Origin: a virus
Direction: 5' to 3' (one strand)
DNA: 33,547 bases
Virus record (IMG/VR): IMGVR_UViG_3300028392_001307
Span: 1-33,547 of that record
The position numbers and the translations under genes were made by a program. This document shows positions 7,846 to 16,159 of the stretch, one piece after another. The notes beneath the pieces are model-generated. The model was given only the letters and a program-made list of their open reading frames with translations. It searched no databases and had not been told where the DNA came from. The stretch's first letter is position 1. Each line of letters starts with the position of its first letter.

Positions 7846-9554
7846 TAACCTTTCGTTATGTCCGCTGGCGGAACTTGTTAAGTACAGGTAATTACTTTAC
7901 AGAAATTAAACTAAACAATAAAACCAACACACTCGTTGTTGGTGAGAATGGTTCTGGCAAATCAACTATGCTTGATGCATTATGTTTTGGTTTGTTTGGT
8001 AAGGCCTTTCGTAATGTTAATAAACCAAATCTATTGAACTCAATTAACGGTAAAGATTGTGTTGTTGAAGTTGAGTTTGATAGCAATAATAAATCATATA
8101 AGATTGTTCGTGGTATCAAACCCAATGTGTTTGAAATCTATTGCGATAATGAGTTATTAAATCAAGATGCAGCTGCAAGAGACTATCAAGAATACCTTGA
8201 GAAGTTTATTCTTAAACTGAACTACAAATCATTTACACAAATCGTAATTCTTGGTTCGGCTTCATTTGTTCCTTTTATGCAATTATCGGCATCAGACCGA
8301 AGAGCAATCATTGAAGACTTATTAGACATTCAAATCTTTTCTGCCATGAATGGTTTGTTAAAAGATAGGTTAACAAATAATAAAGACTTGATGATTCAAA
8401 GTAAAAATGAAATTGAGTTGACACAACAACGATATGATTTACAAGATAAACATATCAAAGGGTTGAAACAAAACAATGAAACAAAGGTGGATGGATATGT
8501 TAAAGAGGTACACAATAATAGAGATACCATACAAGTCTTACATGGAGAAATTGCTAACCTCTTATCACAAGTCACCACACATCAAACATTGGTGGCAGAA
8601 AAAACTTTGGTTGAGGATAAAGTCAAGAAGATTACTAAACTTGAATCGCAGATTGAAAGCAATTTATCCAAATTTCGCAAAGATATCAGTTTCTTTGAAC
8701 TCAATGATAGTTGTCCAACCTGTCGGCAAGCCATTGCCTTGGAGTTTAAAGAGACGGAGTTACAAACATTACAAACCAAGTCAACGGAATGCCAGCACGG
8801 ATTAACACAATTAGAAGTTAAGTTGTTGTCTGAGCAAACTAAGCTAAATGAAATAACTGAGATACAGAAAATAATCCAGTCATTACAGATTCAAATTGCA
8901 ACCAAGAACACTTCTATCGTAGAAACAAACAAGTATATTACCAAGTTAGAAAAAGAAATAGAAGAATTAAAAACTAGCAAGGCATCTACCGAAAAAGAAG
9001 AACAAGAATTAATAATCTTAAAAGGCACATTAGCAACGCTAACTGACAATATAAGAACTCTTATAGATGAAAAATCGTATTATGAGATAGCATCTGGTCT
9101 GTTAAAGGATACAGGTATTAAAACAAAGATTATCAAACAATATTTACCAATCATTAACAAATTGGTAAACAAGTACCTTGCATCATTAGATTTCTTTGTG
9201 AATTTCAACCTTGATGAATCGTTTAAGGAAACAATCAAATCAAGGCACCGTGATGATTTTACCTATAACAATTTTAGTGAAGGTGAGAAACAACGAATTG
9301 ATATGGCACTAATGTTAACTTGGCGTGCCGTTGCTAAGTTAAAGAATTCATCTAACACCAATCTATTGATACTTGATGAAGTGTTTGATTCAAGCCTTGA
9401 TACTAATGGCACAGAAGAACTAATGAAGATTCTTCATATGCTAGAAGGCGTTAATCTATTTGTTATCTCCCACAAAGGAGATATTTTACAGGATAAGTTT
9501 GCCAATGTGGTTCGTTTTGAGAAAGTAAATAATTTTAGTAGGGTGATGAAATGA
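7842..9554 (+). CDS. 46: Recombination nuclease ATPase subunit gp46 (Rad50/SbcC-like)
   Basis: A 570-residue SMC-type ATPase (T4 gp46 is 560). Walker A is GENGSGKST (34-42), followed by a Q-loop region near 133, a coiled coil (about 180-410) interrupted by the zinc-hook CPTC (291-294), the ABC signature FSEGEKQRI (478-486) and Walker B LLILDEVFD (508-516). The short coiled coil is usual for phage Rad50-like proteins. It partners gp47 immediately upstream. All catalytic motifs are intact. Confidence 0.96.
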   Translation: MITFRYVRWRNLLSTGNYFTEIKLNNKTNTLVVGENGSGKSTMLDALCFGLFGKAFRNVNKPNLLNSINGKDCVVEVEFDSNNKSYKIVRGIKPNVFEIYCDNELLNQDAAARDYQEYLEKFILKLNYKSFTQIVILGSASFVPFMQLSASDRRAIIEDLLDIQIFSAMNGLLKDRLTNNKDLMIQSKNEIELTQQRYDLQDKHIKGLKQNNETKVDGYVKEVHNNRDTIQVLHGEIANLLSQVTTHQTLVAEKTLVEDKVKKITKLESQIESNLSKFRKDISFFELNDSCPTCRQAIALEFKETELQTLQTKSTECQHGLTQLEVKLLSEQTKLNEITEIQKIIQSLQIQIATKNTSIVETNKYITKLEKEIEELKTSKASTEKEEQELIILKGTLATLTDNIRTLIDEKSYYEIASGLLKDTGIKTKIIKQYLPIINKLVNKYLASLDFFVNFNLDESFKETIKSRHRDDFTYNNFSEGEKQRIDMALMLTWRAVAKLKNSSNTNLLILDEVFDSSLDTNGTEELMKILHMLEGVNLFVISHKGDILQDKFANVVRFEKVNNFSRVMK

Positions 9555-10318
9555 ATTTTGAAGAATACTTATCCAATTTTAAAAATGTAGTTGATAAAGA
9601 AGTTGAAGGTTGGTTTTACCCTAAAGATATCATAATCACATATGGCATATTGAATGAAATTCAAAAATCAAGTGGTGACATTTGTGAAATAGGTGTTGCA
9701 TATGGCAAAAGTGCCATTATGATTTCACAGTTTAAAGGTAATAGTAATTTTTATTTGTACGATATCTTCACAGAAGAAGCTAGAGTTATTGCTGAGAACA
9801 ATATTACAAAATTTGGAAACAGTAGTAATCTTGTATGGCGTTTACAAGATACAACACAATTAAACACCGAAAATGTTGTCTTTGTTAATGATTTAAGATT
9901 CTTACACATAGATGGTTGCCATGAACATTCTGCCGTATTAAGTGACTTGATGTTATTCAGTAACAAAATGAAAGATGAAGGCGTAATTGCAATTGATGAT
10001 TTTCAAGACCAAGAATTTCCAGGCGTTAATAGTGCAGCCTTTGAATTCTCTCTATCAAAAGCAAACTACAAAAATTGGAGAGTGTTTGCCATTGGCGATA
10101 ACAAAGCATATATGTGCCAGAAGAAATATGCCGAAAGATATCAAAAGGCATTAGTTGATTATATTGAGAAGGCAAAAAAAGAATACAATGTTCCATTTGC
10201 CATGCATTTAGGTTTGCGTGAGGTTCTAGATATAAATGCCCTTATGTGCGATTCTAGAACGGCATGGGATCCTAAGGTAATAAAGGAATCTTTGTTTGAC
10301 AAACCAATCATAGGATGA
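9551..10318 (+). CDS. Class I SAM-dependent methyltransferase-like protein
   Basis: A 255-residue protein whose N-terminal 160 residues show a Rossmann methyltransferase pattern. Motif I is EIGVAYGKS (46-54), an acidic residue ends strand 2 (YDIF, Asp71), HIDGCHEH lies at 119-126, and IAIDDFQD (147-153) near the active site is typical of the Methyltransf_24/TylF-like group, in which tandem acidic residues can bind a metal. The substrate is unknown: sugar, small-molecule or protein modification are all possible. It starts in ATGA overlap with gp46, so it is co-translated with the recombination genes, though a functional link is not implied. Confidence 0.8.
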   Translation: MNFEEYLSNFKNVVDKEVEGWFYPKDIIITYGILNEIQKSSGDICEIGVAYGKSAIMISQFKGNSNFYLYDIFTEEARVIAENNITKFGNSSNLVWRLQDTTQLNTENVVFVNDLRFLHIDGCHEHSAVLSDLMLFSNKMKDEGVIAIDDFQDQEFPGVNSAAFEFSLSKANYKNWRVFAIGDNKAYMCQKKYAERYQKALVDYIEKAKKEYNVPFAMHLGLREVLDINALMCDSRTAWDPKVIKESLFDKPIIG

Positions 10319-10329
10319 TATAATAAGAT

Positions 10330-10923
10330 ATGAGTCAAATTTTAAAACTTAATACAGTTGATCCAAAGTATCAACAAGAAAAAGAAGTAGATCCATTTCC
10401 GTTGTATGATGAAAATCATCCAATGATGAAGCAACGTATTCCTGAATACGATATCACACTTCTACCTAATCCTGTTATGACGAATACTATTAACAGGTTA
10501 AAGATGACTATGAAGTTATACAATGGTTTAGGATTATCTGCCAATCAATGTGGTGTTTTTGAAAGAGTTTTCATTGTTGGTAATGGAGAGATTGTTATCG
10601 TTTGTATAAACCCTAAAATAATCAAAGCTTCAGATGATTTAATAAAAGACAATGAAGGATGTTTATCTTTTCCTGGTTTGTTTCTAAAAGTGGAACGAGC
10701 ATCATCGGTTGAAGTTGAGTATTATGACTATCAAGGTAAGAAATACAATACAACTTTTACTGGACTTACTGCTAGATGTTTCTTACATGAACTAGACCAT
10801 ATGAATGGCATTACTATGGATCAACATGCGAAACCTTTGGCCTTGAAAATGGCAAAAGAGAAGCAAGGTAAATTATTTAAAAGAGTTAAAAGGTTACAGA
10901 GAAATAATGGCATATTCGTTTGA
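10330..10923 (+). CDS. def: Peptide deformylase
   Basis: A 197-residue metalloenzyme that removes the formyl group from nascent N-terminal methionine. All three family motifs are present: GLGLSANQCG (66-75), EGCLS (109-113, Cys is a metal ligand) and HELDH (153-157, two His ligands and the catalytic Glu). A basic C-terminal extension of about 35 residues follows the catalytic core; a C-terminal helix near the ribosomal tunnel is known in bacterial enzymes, while most phage forms are shorter. Deformylases are common auxiliary genes of marine T4-like phages. No strong ribosome site precedes ATG 10330. The end overlaps the next gene by 17 bases. Confidence 0.96.
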   Translation: MSQILKLNTVDPKYQQEKEVDPFPLYDENHPMMKQRIPEYDITLLPNPVMTNTINRLKMTMKLYNGLGLSANQCGVFERVFIVGNGEIVIVCINPKIIKASDDLIKDNEGCLSFPGLFLKVERASSVEVEYYDYQGKKYNTTFTGLTARCFLHELDHMNGITMDQHAKPLALKMAKEKQGKLFKRVKRLQRNNGIFV

Positions 10924-12244
10924 TCCAAAAGATGATGTAGAAGAACAATGGCGTAAGTGGCAAGAAGCCAACCCGCCAGAATCTTTTATGGATATCAAAG
11001 AGAATGATTTGCGTGAGCAGACCATTAAAGACCTTGCCTATGTTTCACAGATGGATGTGAAAGAGTATACACTATATCAAAAATGGTGTGAGATTAAAGA
11101 AAAGTATCCATCGTTTGTAAACAATACTTTATTTGGTGAAGAGATTCAGTTGCTTGACCCAAAGCAACAGATATTGGTAGATGAAGTTAAGAGTAACATT
11201 TGGTTGCCACAAACTGCTGATGACTATTTGAATATTGAACCAGTAATAATCTATACCGATGATTCTAGTTCTGTATCTCGCAAAGGTGTTGATGGTACAG
11301 TCATTGAAGATAAGATTAAGCGTAGTGATTTACCTGAAAGATGGAACACAGCAAGAAACTTTATTTCAACAATGAAGAACAATAGTAACATTGGTCGCAA
11401 CCTTAATTTCCTTGTTGCAGATAATAAAACAGGTAAGTATCTTGGTGTTATGTGTATATCATCCGACTTTCTTGATTTGACACCAAGAGATAATGCAATT
11501 GGTTGGCCTCGTGAATTAAAGACACAAGGCGGAATGATTAATCATACTGCAATCGGTTCTACTATTGTTCCGTTTCAACCACTTGGTTATAATTATGTTG
11601 GTGGCAAATTACTTGCTTTACTTTGTCTATCAGATGAAGTACAAAGATTATGGAAGAAACAATATGGTGATACACTAATTGGTGTAACAACAACATCATT
11701 GTATGGTAAAACTAAAGCTAGTGGTCTATCACAATATGATAACCTTGACCATTGGAATGCCATGGGTTTTTCTTCTGGTTCAGTATCATTTGAACCGAGT
11801 AAAGAATCAAGACACAATATTCGTGAATGGTTAAAAGCAAATCACACACGAAAATATTTTGAATGGTATGTTGCAAAGAAAGCTAGTGGTCAACCACATA
11901 AGCGTGACCATAAGAATCGTTCTTTAAACTTCACTTACTCTAAGTTGAACATACCAAAAGATTTGATTAGAACAGCACATCAGCGTGGCATTTATTTTAG
12001 TCCACTCTACAATAACTCTTTTGAGTTTTTGCGTGGTGATATCAAAGAAGATGCATTGGTTAAATCGTTTGATACTAGTTATGAAGCCTTGACTAAAATA
12101 TGGAAAGAAAAACATGCTAAAGGCCGTATCAAACAATTAATGAAGAAAGATAAGGTATCATATGATACCCTATTCTATGATAAATTAATCTACATGACTT
12201 GGGAAGAATGTAAAGATTACTATCTTGGCCAAGTCGGTCGCTAA
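10907..12244 (+). CDS. DUF4338/DruA-like protein, copy 1
   Basis: A 445-residue protein. Residues 150-290 follow the DUF4338 (Druantia DruA) pattern: GRNLNFLVAD, KYLGVMCISS, RDNAIGW (194-200), then GGKLLALLCLSDEV (232-245) where DruA has its LAS.lL helix, and TTTSLYGKTK...SQYDNLDHWNAMGF (261-288) where DruA has ETFV...YrAaNW..vG. The N-terminal 140 residues and C-terminal 150 residues (basic, with a CobT-free, unassigned sequence) are extra. Its biochemical role is unknown; DruA belongs to an anti-phage system, but here it is phage-borne and lacks other Druantia genes. A diverged paralogue lies at 31387-32502. It overlaps the deformylase gene. Confidence 0.7.
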   Translation: MAYSFDPKDDVEEQWRKWQEANPPESFMDIKENDLREQTIKDLAYVSQMDVKEYTLYQKWCEIKEKYPSFVNNTLFGEEIQLLDPKQQILVDEVKSNIWLPQTADDYLNIEPVIIYTDDSSSVSRKGVDGTVIEDKIKRSDLPERWNTARNFISTMKNNSNIGRNLNFLVADNKTGKYLGVMCISSDFLDLTPRDNAIGWPRELKTQGGMINHTAIGSTIVPFQPLGYNYVGGKLLALLCLSDEVQRLWKKQYGDTLIGVTTTSLYGKTKASGLSQYDNLDHWNAMGFSSGSVSFEPSKESRHNIREWLKANHTRKYFEWYVAKKASGQPHKRDHKNRSLNFTYSKLNIPKDLIRTAHQRGIYFSPLYNNSFEFLRGDIKEDALVKSFDTSYEALTKIWKEKHAKGRIKQLMKKDKVSYDTLFYDKLIYMTWEECKDYYLGQVGR

Positions 12245-12261
12245 GTTTACCTTAAAAACGC

Positions 12262-12290
12262 TTGACACGATACTAAATACCTGTTATAAT
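12262..12290 (+). promoter_or_regulatory. Consensus sigma70 promoter for the structured RNA
   Basis: TTGACA (12262-12267), exactly 17 bp, TATAAT (12285-12290), with TG at 12282-12283: a full consensus -35, spacer and extended -10, the strongest-looking promoter in the window. Expected start is about 12297. The only thing between it and the next promoter (12410) is the structured RNA below. Confidence 0.9.
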
Positions 12291-12301
12291 ATCAACTTAA
12301 T

Positions 12302-12364
12302 GCGGAGAGTCCGAGACAACCTATCCCAATAGGCAGTCAGGTTTAACTCCTGATATCCGCTCCA
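12302..12364 (+). ncRNA. Short tRNA-like structured RNA
   Basis: No ORF is present, but the 63 bases fold as a compact cloverleaf. The acceptor-like stem is GCGGAGA (12302-12308) with TATCCGC (12354-12360), one G/A mismatch, followed by T and an encoded CCA (12362-12364). A T-arm-like hairpin has stem TCAGG/CCTGA with 7-base loop TTTAACT (12337-12353). A middle hairpin is CCTAT-CCCA-ATAGG (12320-12333), and a mini hairpin is GTC-CGA-GAC (12309-12317). It is about 13 bases shorter than a normal tRNA, with no 7-base anticodon loop and only a vestigial D-arm, so it is not a standard tRNA. Alternatives are a degenerate tRNA, a regulatory RNA, or a riboswitch: its ends (GGAGAGU and AUCCGCUCC) resemble those of THF-I riboswitches as I remember them, although the interior does not. 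A dedicated promoter supports real transcription. Confidence 0.55.
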
Positions 12365-12384
12365 TTCTTAAAACAAAAGTATTA

Positions 12385-12437
12385 CTGTTGCTTCTATGCA
12401 ACATACTGGTTGACTTTTACGCCAACTCTGTTATAAT
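12385..12437 (+). promoter_or_regulatory. Promoter with upstream hairpin element for the CobT-like gene
   Basis: TTGACT (12410-12415), 16-bp spacer, TATAAT (12432-12437) with TG at 12429-12430. Just upstream is an inverted repeat GTTGC-TTCTAT-GCAAC (12387-12402). The 30-base block 12385-12414 aligns without gaps, 23 of 30 bases identical, to 14819-14848 ahead of the CobS-like gene, so the two promoters look like copies of one unit. The hairpin may also end the RNA made from 12297, although no strong T run follows it. Confidence 0.75.
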
Positions 12438-12465
12438 ACACCTATAAATTGAAATAGGAAACTGA

Positions 12466-14817
12466 ATGAGTTTTACAGTTGAACAAAAATCTCTCTTGAC
12501 CAAACTAATGGCAAGTGAGAATCTTACGGTTGAACATCAAAAAATCAACACCGCTAAGTTTGATACAAAAAATCGTATACTATATTTGCCAATCTGGCAA
12601 AATATGGAAGGTTTCATGTATGACCATTTGGGCGGACATGAAGTTGGCCATGCATTATACACACCAGCTGATGGCTGGCATGATGCTGCTATTGATAAAA
12701 CAAAAGGTAAGAATTTCAAATCTTTCCTTAATGTTGTAGAAGATGCTCGCATTGAGAAAAAAATAACCCGTAAATTTCCTGGTCTTAAAACTTCCTTCAA
12801 AAAAGGTTTTCAAGAATTACTTGACCGTGATTTTTTCGGTATCAAATATAAAAATGTAAATGCTTTGGCATTTATTGACCGCTTAAATCTTTATACAAAA
12901 TCACAATACACTATTGATAACATTAAATTTTCCTTAGAGGAAAGAGTTTACATTGCAAAGGTACAAAACCTTGAAACATGGGAAGATGTGCTTGCTCTGA
13001 CTAATGAAATTTATGATTATTCAAAAACTGAACAATTAGAAATGCAAATGCAACAGCAAATGCGTGATTTTGAAACGCCTGATTATGATTCACCTGATGA
13101 AGTTGGCGATACTCAGGATTTTGATTATGATGAAGATGAAAACGGTCAACCACAAGATTCAAATAATACTAAAGATGGTAAAGATGATAAAGAAGATAAG
13201 CAAGAAACAAAAGGCGAATCCACCGATGATGATTTAGAAGATGGTGAAGATGATTCGGACACTTCTACTTCCCTTGACCGTTACAAAAAATCTACCGAAT
13301 CTGAAAATGACCAGTTTGCACCTGATTGTCGTACCGATGATTCTTATCGTAAGAATGAAAATTCATTACTAGATGATAAATGTAAGCCTTATGTTTATGT
13401 AGATATTCCTGAAGCTAAGAAAGAAAACATATTTACACCTGCTAAGCGTGTGCAAGAGTTAATGACCGAATACTACCAAGAAAGAATGGAATTAATTGGT
13501 TCATTTAATAATGAATACATTCAAAAATTGGTAAACGATTTTAAGAATAAGAATGAACGTTATGTCGGTTTACTTGCCAAAGAATTTGAAATGCGTAAAG
13601 CTGCCAAGGCATTTAGTAAATCTAAACTATCCGATACTGGTGATATTGACATTAACAAACTTTGTAATTACAAGTTTGATGATAACATTTTCCGTAAAGT
13701 GATGATGATACCAAAAGGCAAATCACATGGTTTGATTCTATTGCTTGATTGTTCTGGTTCTATGTCTGATAACATGGCAGGTTCAATTGAACAGATTTTG
13801 GTTCTCTCTATGTTCTGTCGTAAAGTAAATATTCCATTCCGTGTGTTTGGTTTTACTGATGATATGGGAACTTTTAAAATGGATCGTAATATTGATTATG
13901 TAACCGATAAAGATTACTTTTCTTTTTCTAAGAAAGTTGGTCAATTAAATTTCTCTAATGTTCAATTGCGTGAATACTTGAATTCAAAAATGTCCAATGT
14001 TGAATTTACCAAGAGTTTGCGTAACATGATTCTACTAAAACAAGGTTATTCTTATGGTAGAGGTCTTTCTGTAGTTGGCCGACCAACAAGTGAAAGTCTT
14101 TCTAATACTCCTTTGATTCAAGCTGTAATTGCTGTAGGTTCAATTCTAAATGAATTCCGTACAACTAACAATATTGATTTGACAAGTCTAATCATAGTAC
14201 ATGATGGTGATGCAGATAGTACCAATTATCGTGCTGTTGAAACTGAAATGGAAACACATGCAGGAACTAAAACTTGGATGTCAAGTGAAGTTTTTGATTC
14301 CCGTTATTCTAATGTTATCTTGCGTGATTCTAAAAACAAATTTGAATATCAATTGAAAAATTCTGCTAGACAAAATTATCAATATGCCACAAACGAACAA
14401 TTGTTACTTGGTGTTTTAGAGTGGATCCGTGTTGTTGGTAAAACCAAAGTGTTTGGATTCTTTATTCTTCCTAGTCGCCTAGGCCATGCAAAGGCTGCTA
14501 TTCGTAATCGCTTCTTCTTTGAAAATGGTTTATCTATTCAAAATATGCGTAGTGAACCGAACACGCCTGCTTGGGATATAGAAAAACAATTGATAAAAAA
14601 ATTCAAAGATGAAAAGTTTCTAATCTCAAACACTAAAGGTTATAATTCGTTCTACCTTATTTCAGGTGGTTCTAATTTACAAACAGAAGAAGAAGAATTG
14701 GAAATTGATGGTAAAGTTACTTCAGGTAAATTGAAGAATGCTTTTATGAAAATGACAAAAAAGAAACAAGTGAATAGGGTACTAGTATCCAAATTCATTC
14801 AACAAATGGCAGTTTAA
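12466..14817 (+). CDS. CobT-like protein: zincin-like HExxH domain plus VWA domain
   Basis: A 783-residue three-part protein. The N-terminal domain has HEVGH (58-62) followed by NVVEDARIE (89-97), an HExxH plus downstream Glu arrangement of a zinc metallopeptidase; the ExxRxE...PG segment is also where CobT has its conserved E-RxE-PG. Residues 200-300 are an Asp/Glu-rich linker. The C-terminal VWA domain has a complete MIDAS: DCSGS (428-432), Thr548 in NTPL and Asp580 in HDGD. VWA proteins of this type work with an AAA+ partner as in cobaltochelatase CobST or MoxR-VWA chaperones, and that partner is the next gene. No CobN-like subunit is in the window, so cobalamin synthesis is unlikely to be its sole role. 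Whether it is a protease is inference. Confidence 0.85.
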   Translation: MSFTVEQKSLLTKLMASENLTVEHQKINTAKFDTKNRILYLPIWQNMEGFMYDHLGGHEVGHALYTPADGWHDAAIDKTKGKNFKSFLNVVEDARIEKKITRKFPGLKTSFKKGFQELLDRDFFGIKYKNVNALAFIDRLNLYTKSQYTIDNIKFSLEERVYIAKVQNLETWEDVLALTNEIYDYSKTEQLEMQMQQQMRDFETPDYDSPDEVGDTQDFDYDEDENGQPQDSNNTKDGKDDKEDKQETKGESTDDDLEDGEDDSDTSTSLDRYKKSTESENDQFAPDCRTDDSYRKNENSLLDDKCKPYVYVDIPEAKKENIFTPAKRVQELMTEYYQERMELIGSFNNEYIQKLVNDFKNKNERYVGLLAKEFEMRKAAKAFSKSKLSDTGDIDINKLCNYKFDDNIFRKVMMIPKGKSHGLILLLDCSGSMSDNMAGSIEQILVLSMFCRKVNIPFRVFGFTDDMGTFKMDRNIDYVTDKDYFSFSKKVGQLNFSNVQLREYLNSKMSNVEFTKSLRNMILLKQGYSYGRGLSVVGRPTSESLSNTPLIQAVIAVGSILNEFRTTNNIDLTSLIIVHDGDADSTNYRAVETEMETHAGTKTWMSSEVFDSRYSNVILRDSKNKFEYQLKNSARQNYQYATNEQLLLGVLEWIRVVGKTKVFGFFILPSRLGHAKAAIRNRFFFENGLSIQNMRSEPNTPAWDIEKQLIKKFKDEKFLISNTKGYNSFYLISGGSNLQTEEEELEIDGKVTSGKLKNAFMKMTKKKQVNRVLVSKFIQQMAV

Positions 14818-14818
14818 T

Positions 14819-14871
14819 CTGTTGTTTTTCCGCAACACAACGGTTGACAAACCATCCAGTTGTGTTATAAT
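14819..14871 (+). promoter_or_regulatory. Promoter with upstream hairpin element for the CobS-like gene
   Basis: TTGACA (14844-14849), 16-bp spacer, TATAAT (14866-14871) with TG at 14863-14864. The upstream 14819-14848 block is the paralogue of that at 12385-12414, and its hairpin is kept with a T-G pair in place of C-G (GTTGT...GCAAC). It begins two bases after the stop of the CobT-like gene. Expected transcript start is about 14878. Confidence 0.8.
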
Positions 14872-14901
14872 ATGTGTATCTTGTGAAGTAAGGAATTTAT
14901 T

Positions 14902-16095
14902 ATGTCAAATCGTGCAGAGTTGAAAAAAGAGTTTTTGAATAAACTAACCAGTTTAGGAAAAGCTACAGTTAGTAGAACTGAGATAAAAGAAATTAGTAAG
15001 CAATTGGGAATTACTTCTCAATGGTATACTAAAGATCCAGATAACCGTGTTGGTCGTGGTCAATACAAAGTTCCAAATTCCTCTTTTTCTCCTGTAATTG
15101 AAATGTCCGCTCAAGTATTACCTATGACAAAACCTGTAGATAAATCTGAGAATCGTATTCAGAATGTCCAAACAGATTTGGAATCTTCTGATTTGATTCC
15201 TAAATCATATAAAAATTATGTGCCATTTGGCAACTTTGAAGATGTGCTTGCAATTGTAAATGCACACCGTTTTTTCCCTGTTTTCGTTACTGGTCATTCT
15301 GGTAATGGTAAAACAATGTCTATTGAACAGGCCTGTGCAAAGGCTAAACGCAAATTCGTTTGTGTATCAATGACACCAGAAACCGATGAAAGTGATTTAC
15401 TTGGTAACTATGTTCTGATTAATGGTAATATGGAATGGCGTGACGGCCCCGTTACAACGGCTGCTCGTCAAGGTGCCGTTTTATGTATTGACGAAATTGA
15501 TTATGGTGCTCAGAACCTTTCTTCATTACAACGGGTGCTTGAAGGCAAACCATTCATGTTGAAAAAGAAAGGCGAATTAATTTCTCCTGCTCCAGGCTTT
15601 ACCGTATTCGCTACTGCAAATACAAAAGGTAAAGGTTCAGATGATGGTCGTTATATGTTTACTAATGTACTTAACGAAGCCTTCTTGGAAAGATTCCGTA
15701 CAACAATGGAACAAGAATTTCCTCCTGTTAAGACAGAGCGTAAGATTATTGAAAAAGAATTGACCTCTGTTGGCCGTGCCGATAATGAGTTTGCTGAAAA
15801 ACTTGTTACATGGGCTGATGTGATTCGTAAAACATTTGCGGATGGCGGATGTGACGAAGTGATTTCCACTCGCCGTTTAGTTCACATTGTTGAAACATTC
15901 GGTATCTTTGGTGATAAGATGAAAGCAATTAGTTTGTGTTTGAACCGTTTTGATGATGATACTAAGGCATCATTCCTTGACTTGTATACCAAAGTTGATG
16001 CAGGTGCAAATACTGAAGTGATTCTTGCCTCTACAATTACTGCTAAAGAGAATCCAGATGCAGAACAAGAGGAAGATGAAGATGTTCCTTTTTAA
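14902..16095 (+). CDS. cobS: CobS-like AAA+ ATPase
   Basis: A 397-residue MoxR/CobS-type AAA+ ATPase. An N-terminal helix-turn-helix-like region (1-60, with SKQLGITSQWYTKD) precedes the AAA core: Walker A GHSGNGKT (131-138), Walker B VLCIDEID (193-200), sensor 1 TAN (238-240) and an arginine-finger region ERF (263-265). CobS-like genes are a hallmark of T4-like marine phages; in bacteria CobS pairs with CobT, and here the two phage genes are adjacent. The usual reading is help with cobalt insertion; the alternative is a MoxR-type chaperone remodelling a host or virion complex. Ribosome site AAGGAA at 14889-14894 before an ATTATG start. It has its own promoter. Confidence 0.9.
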   Translation: MSNRAELKKEFLNKLTSLGKATVSRTEIKEISKQLGITSQWYTKDPDNRVGRGQYKVPNSSFSPVIEMSAQVLPMTKPVDKSENRIQNVQTDLESSDLIPKSYKNYVPFGNFEDVLAIVNAHRFFPVFVTGHSGNGKTMSIEQACAKAKRKFVCVSMTPETDESDLLGNYVLINGNMEWRDGPVTTAARQGAVLCIDEIDYGAQNLSSLQRVLEGKPFMLKKKGELISPAPGFTVFATANTKGKGSDDGRYMFTNVLNEAFLERFRTTMEQEFPPVKTERKIIEKELTSVGRADNEFAEKLVTWADVIRKTFADGGCDEVISTRRLVHIVETFGIFGDKMKAISLCLNRFDDDTKASFLDLYTKVDAGANTEVILASTITAKENPDAEQEEDEDVPF

Positions 16096-16130
16096 TTGAG
16101 GCGAATGTTTATTAATTGCCTAAGAAATGC

Positions 16131-16159
16131 TTGCTATCTCTCAGGTATTATGTTATAAT
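16131..16159 (+). promoter_or_regulatory. Host-type promoter for the winged-helix gene
   Basis: TTGCTA (16131-16136), 17-bp spacer, TATAAT (16154-16159) with TG at 16151-16152. Expected start is about 16166, giving a leader of roughly 70 bases, the longest in the window, before ATG 16239 with GGAG at 16226-16229. Confidence 0.8.

Noticed and set aside
10231-10238. TATAAATG, one base from the late promoter octamer
   Set aside because: It is inside the methyltransferase coding region and has a mismatch at the last position; no late gene follows.
10907-12244. A complete Druantia defence system
   Set aside because: Only DruA-like proteins are present; no DruE-type large helicase or other Druantia genes are in the window.
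12302-12364. Canonical tRNA gene
   Set aside because: About 13 bases too short, no 7-base anticodon loop and only a 3-bp D-arm; described as tRNA-like RNA instead.
12443-12450. TATAAATT before the CobT-like gene, possible late promoter
   Set aside because: One mismatch to the octamer and a good host-type promoter is already present; kept only as a remote possibility of dual expression.
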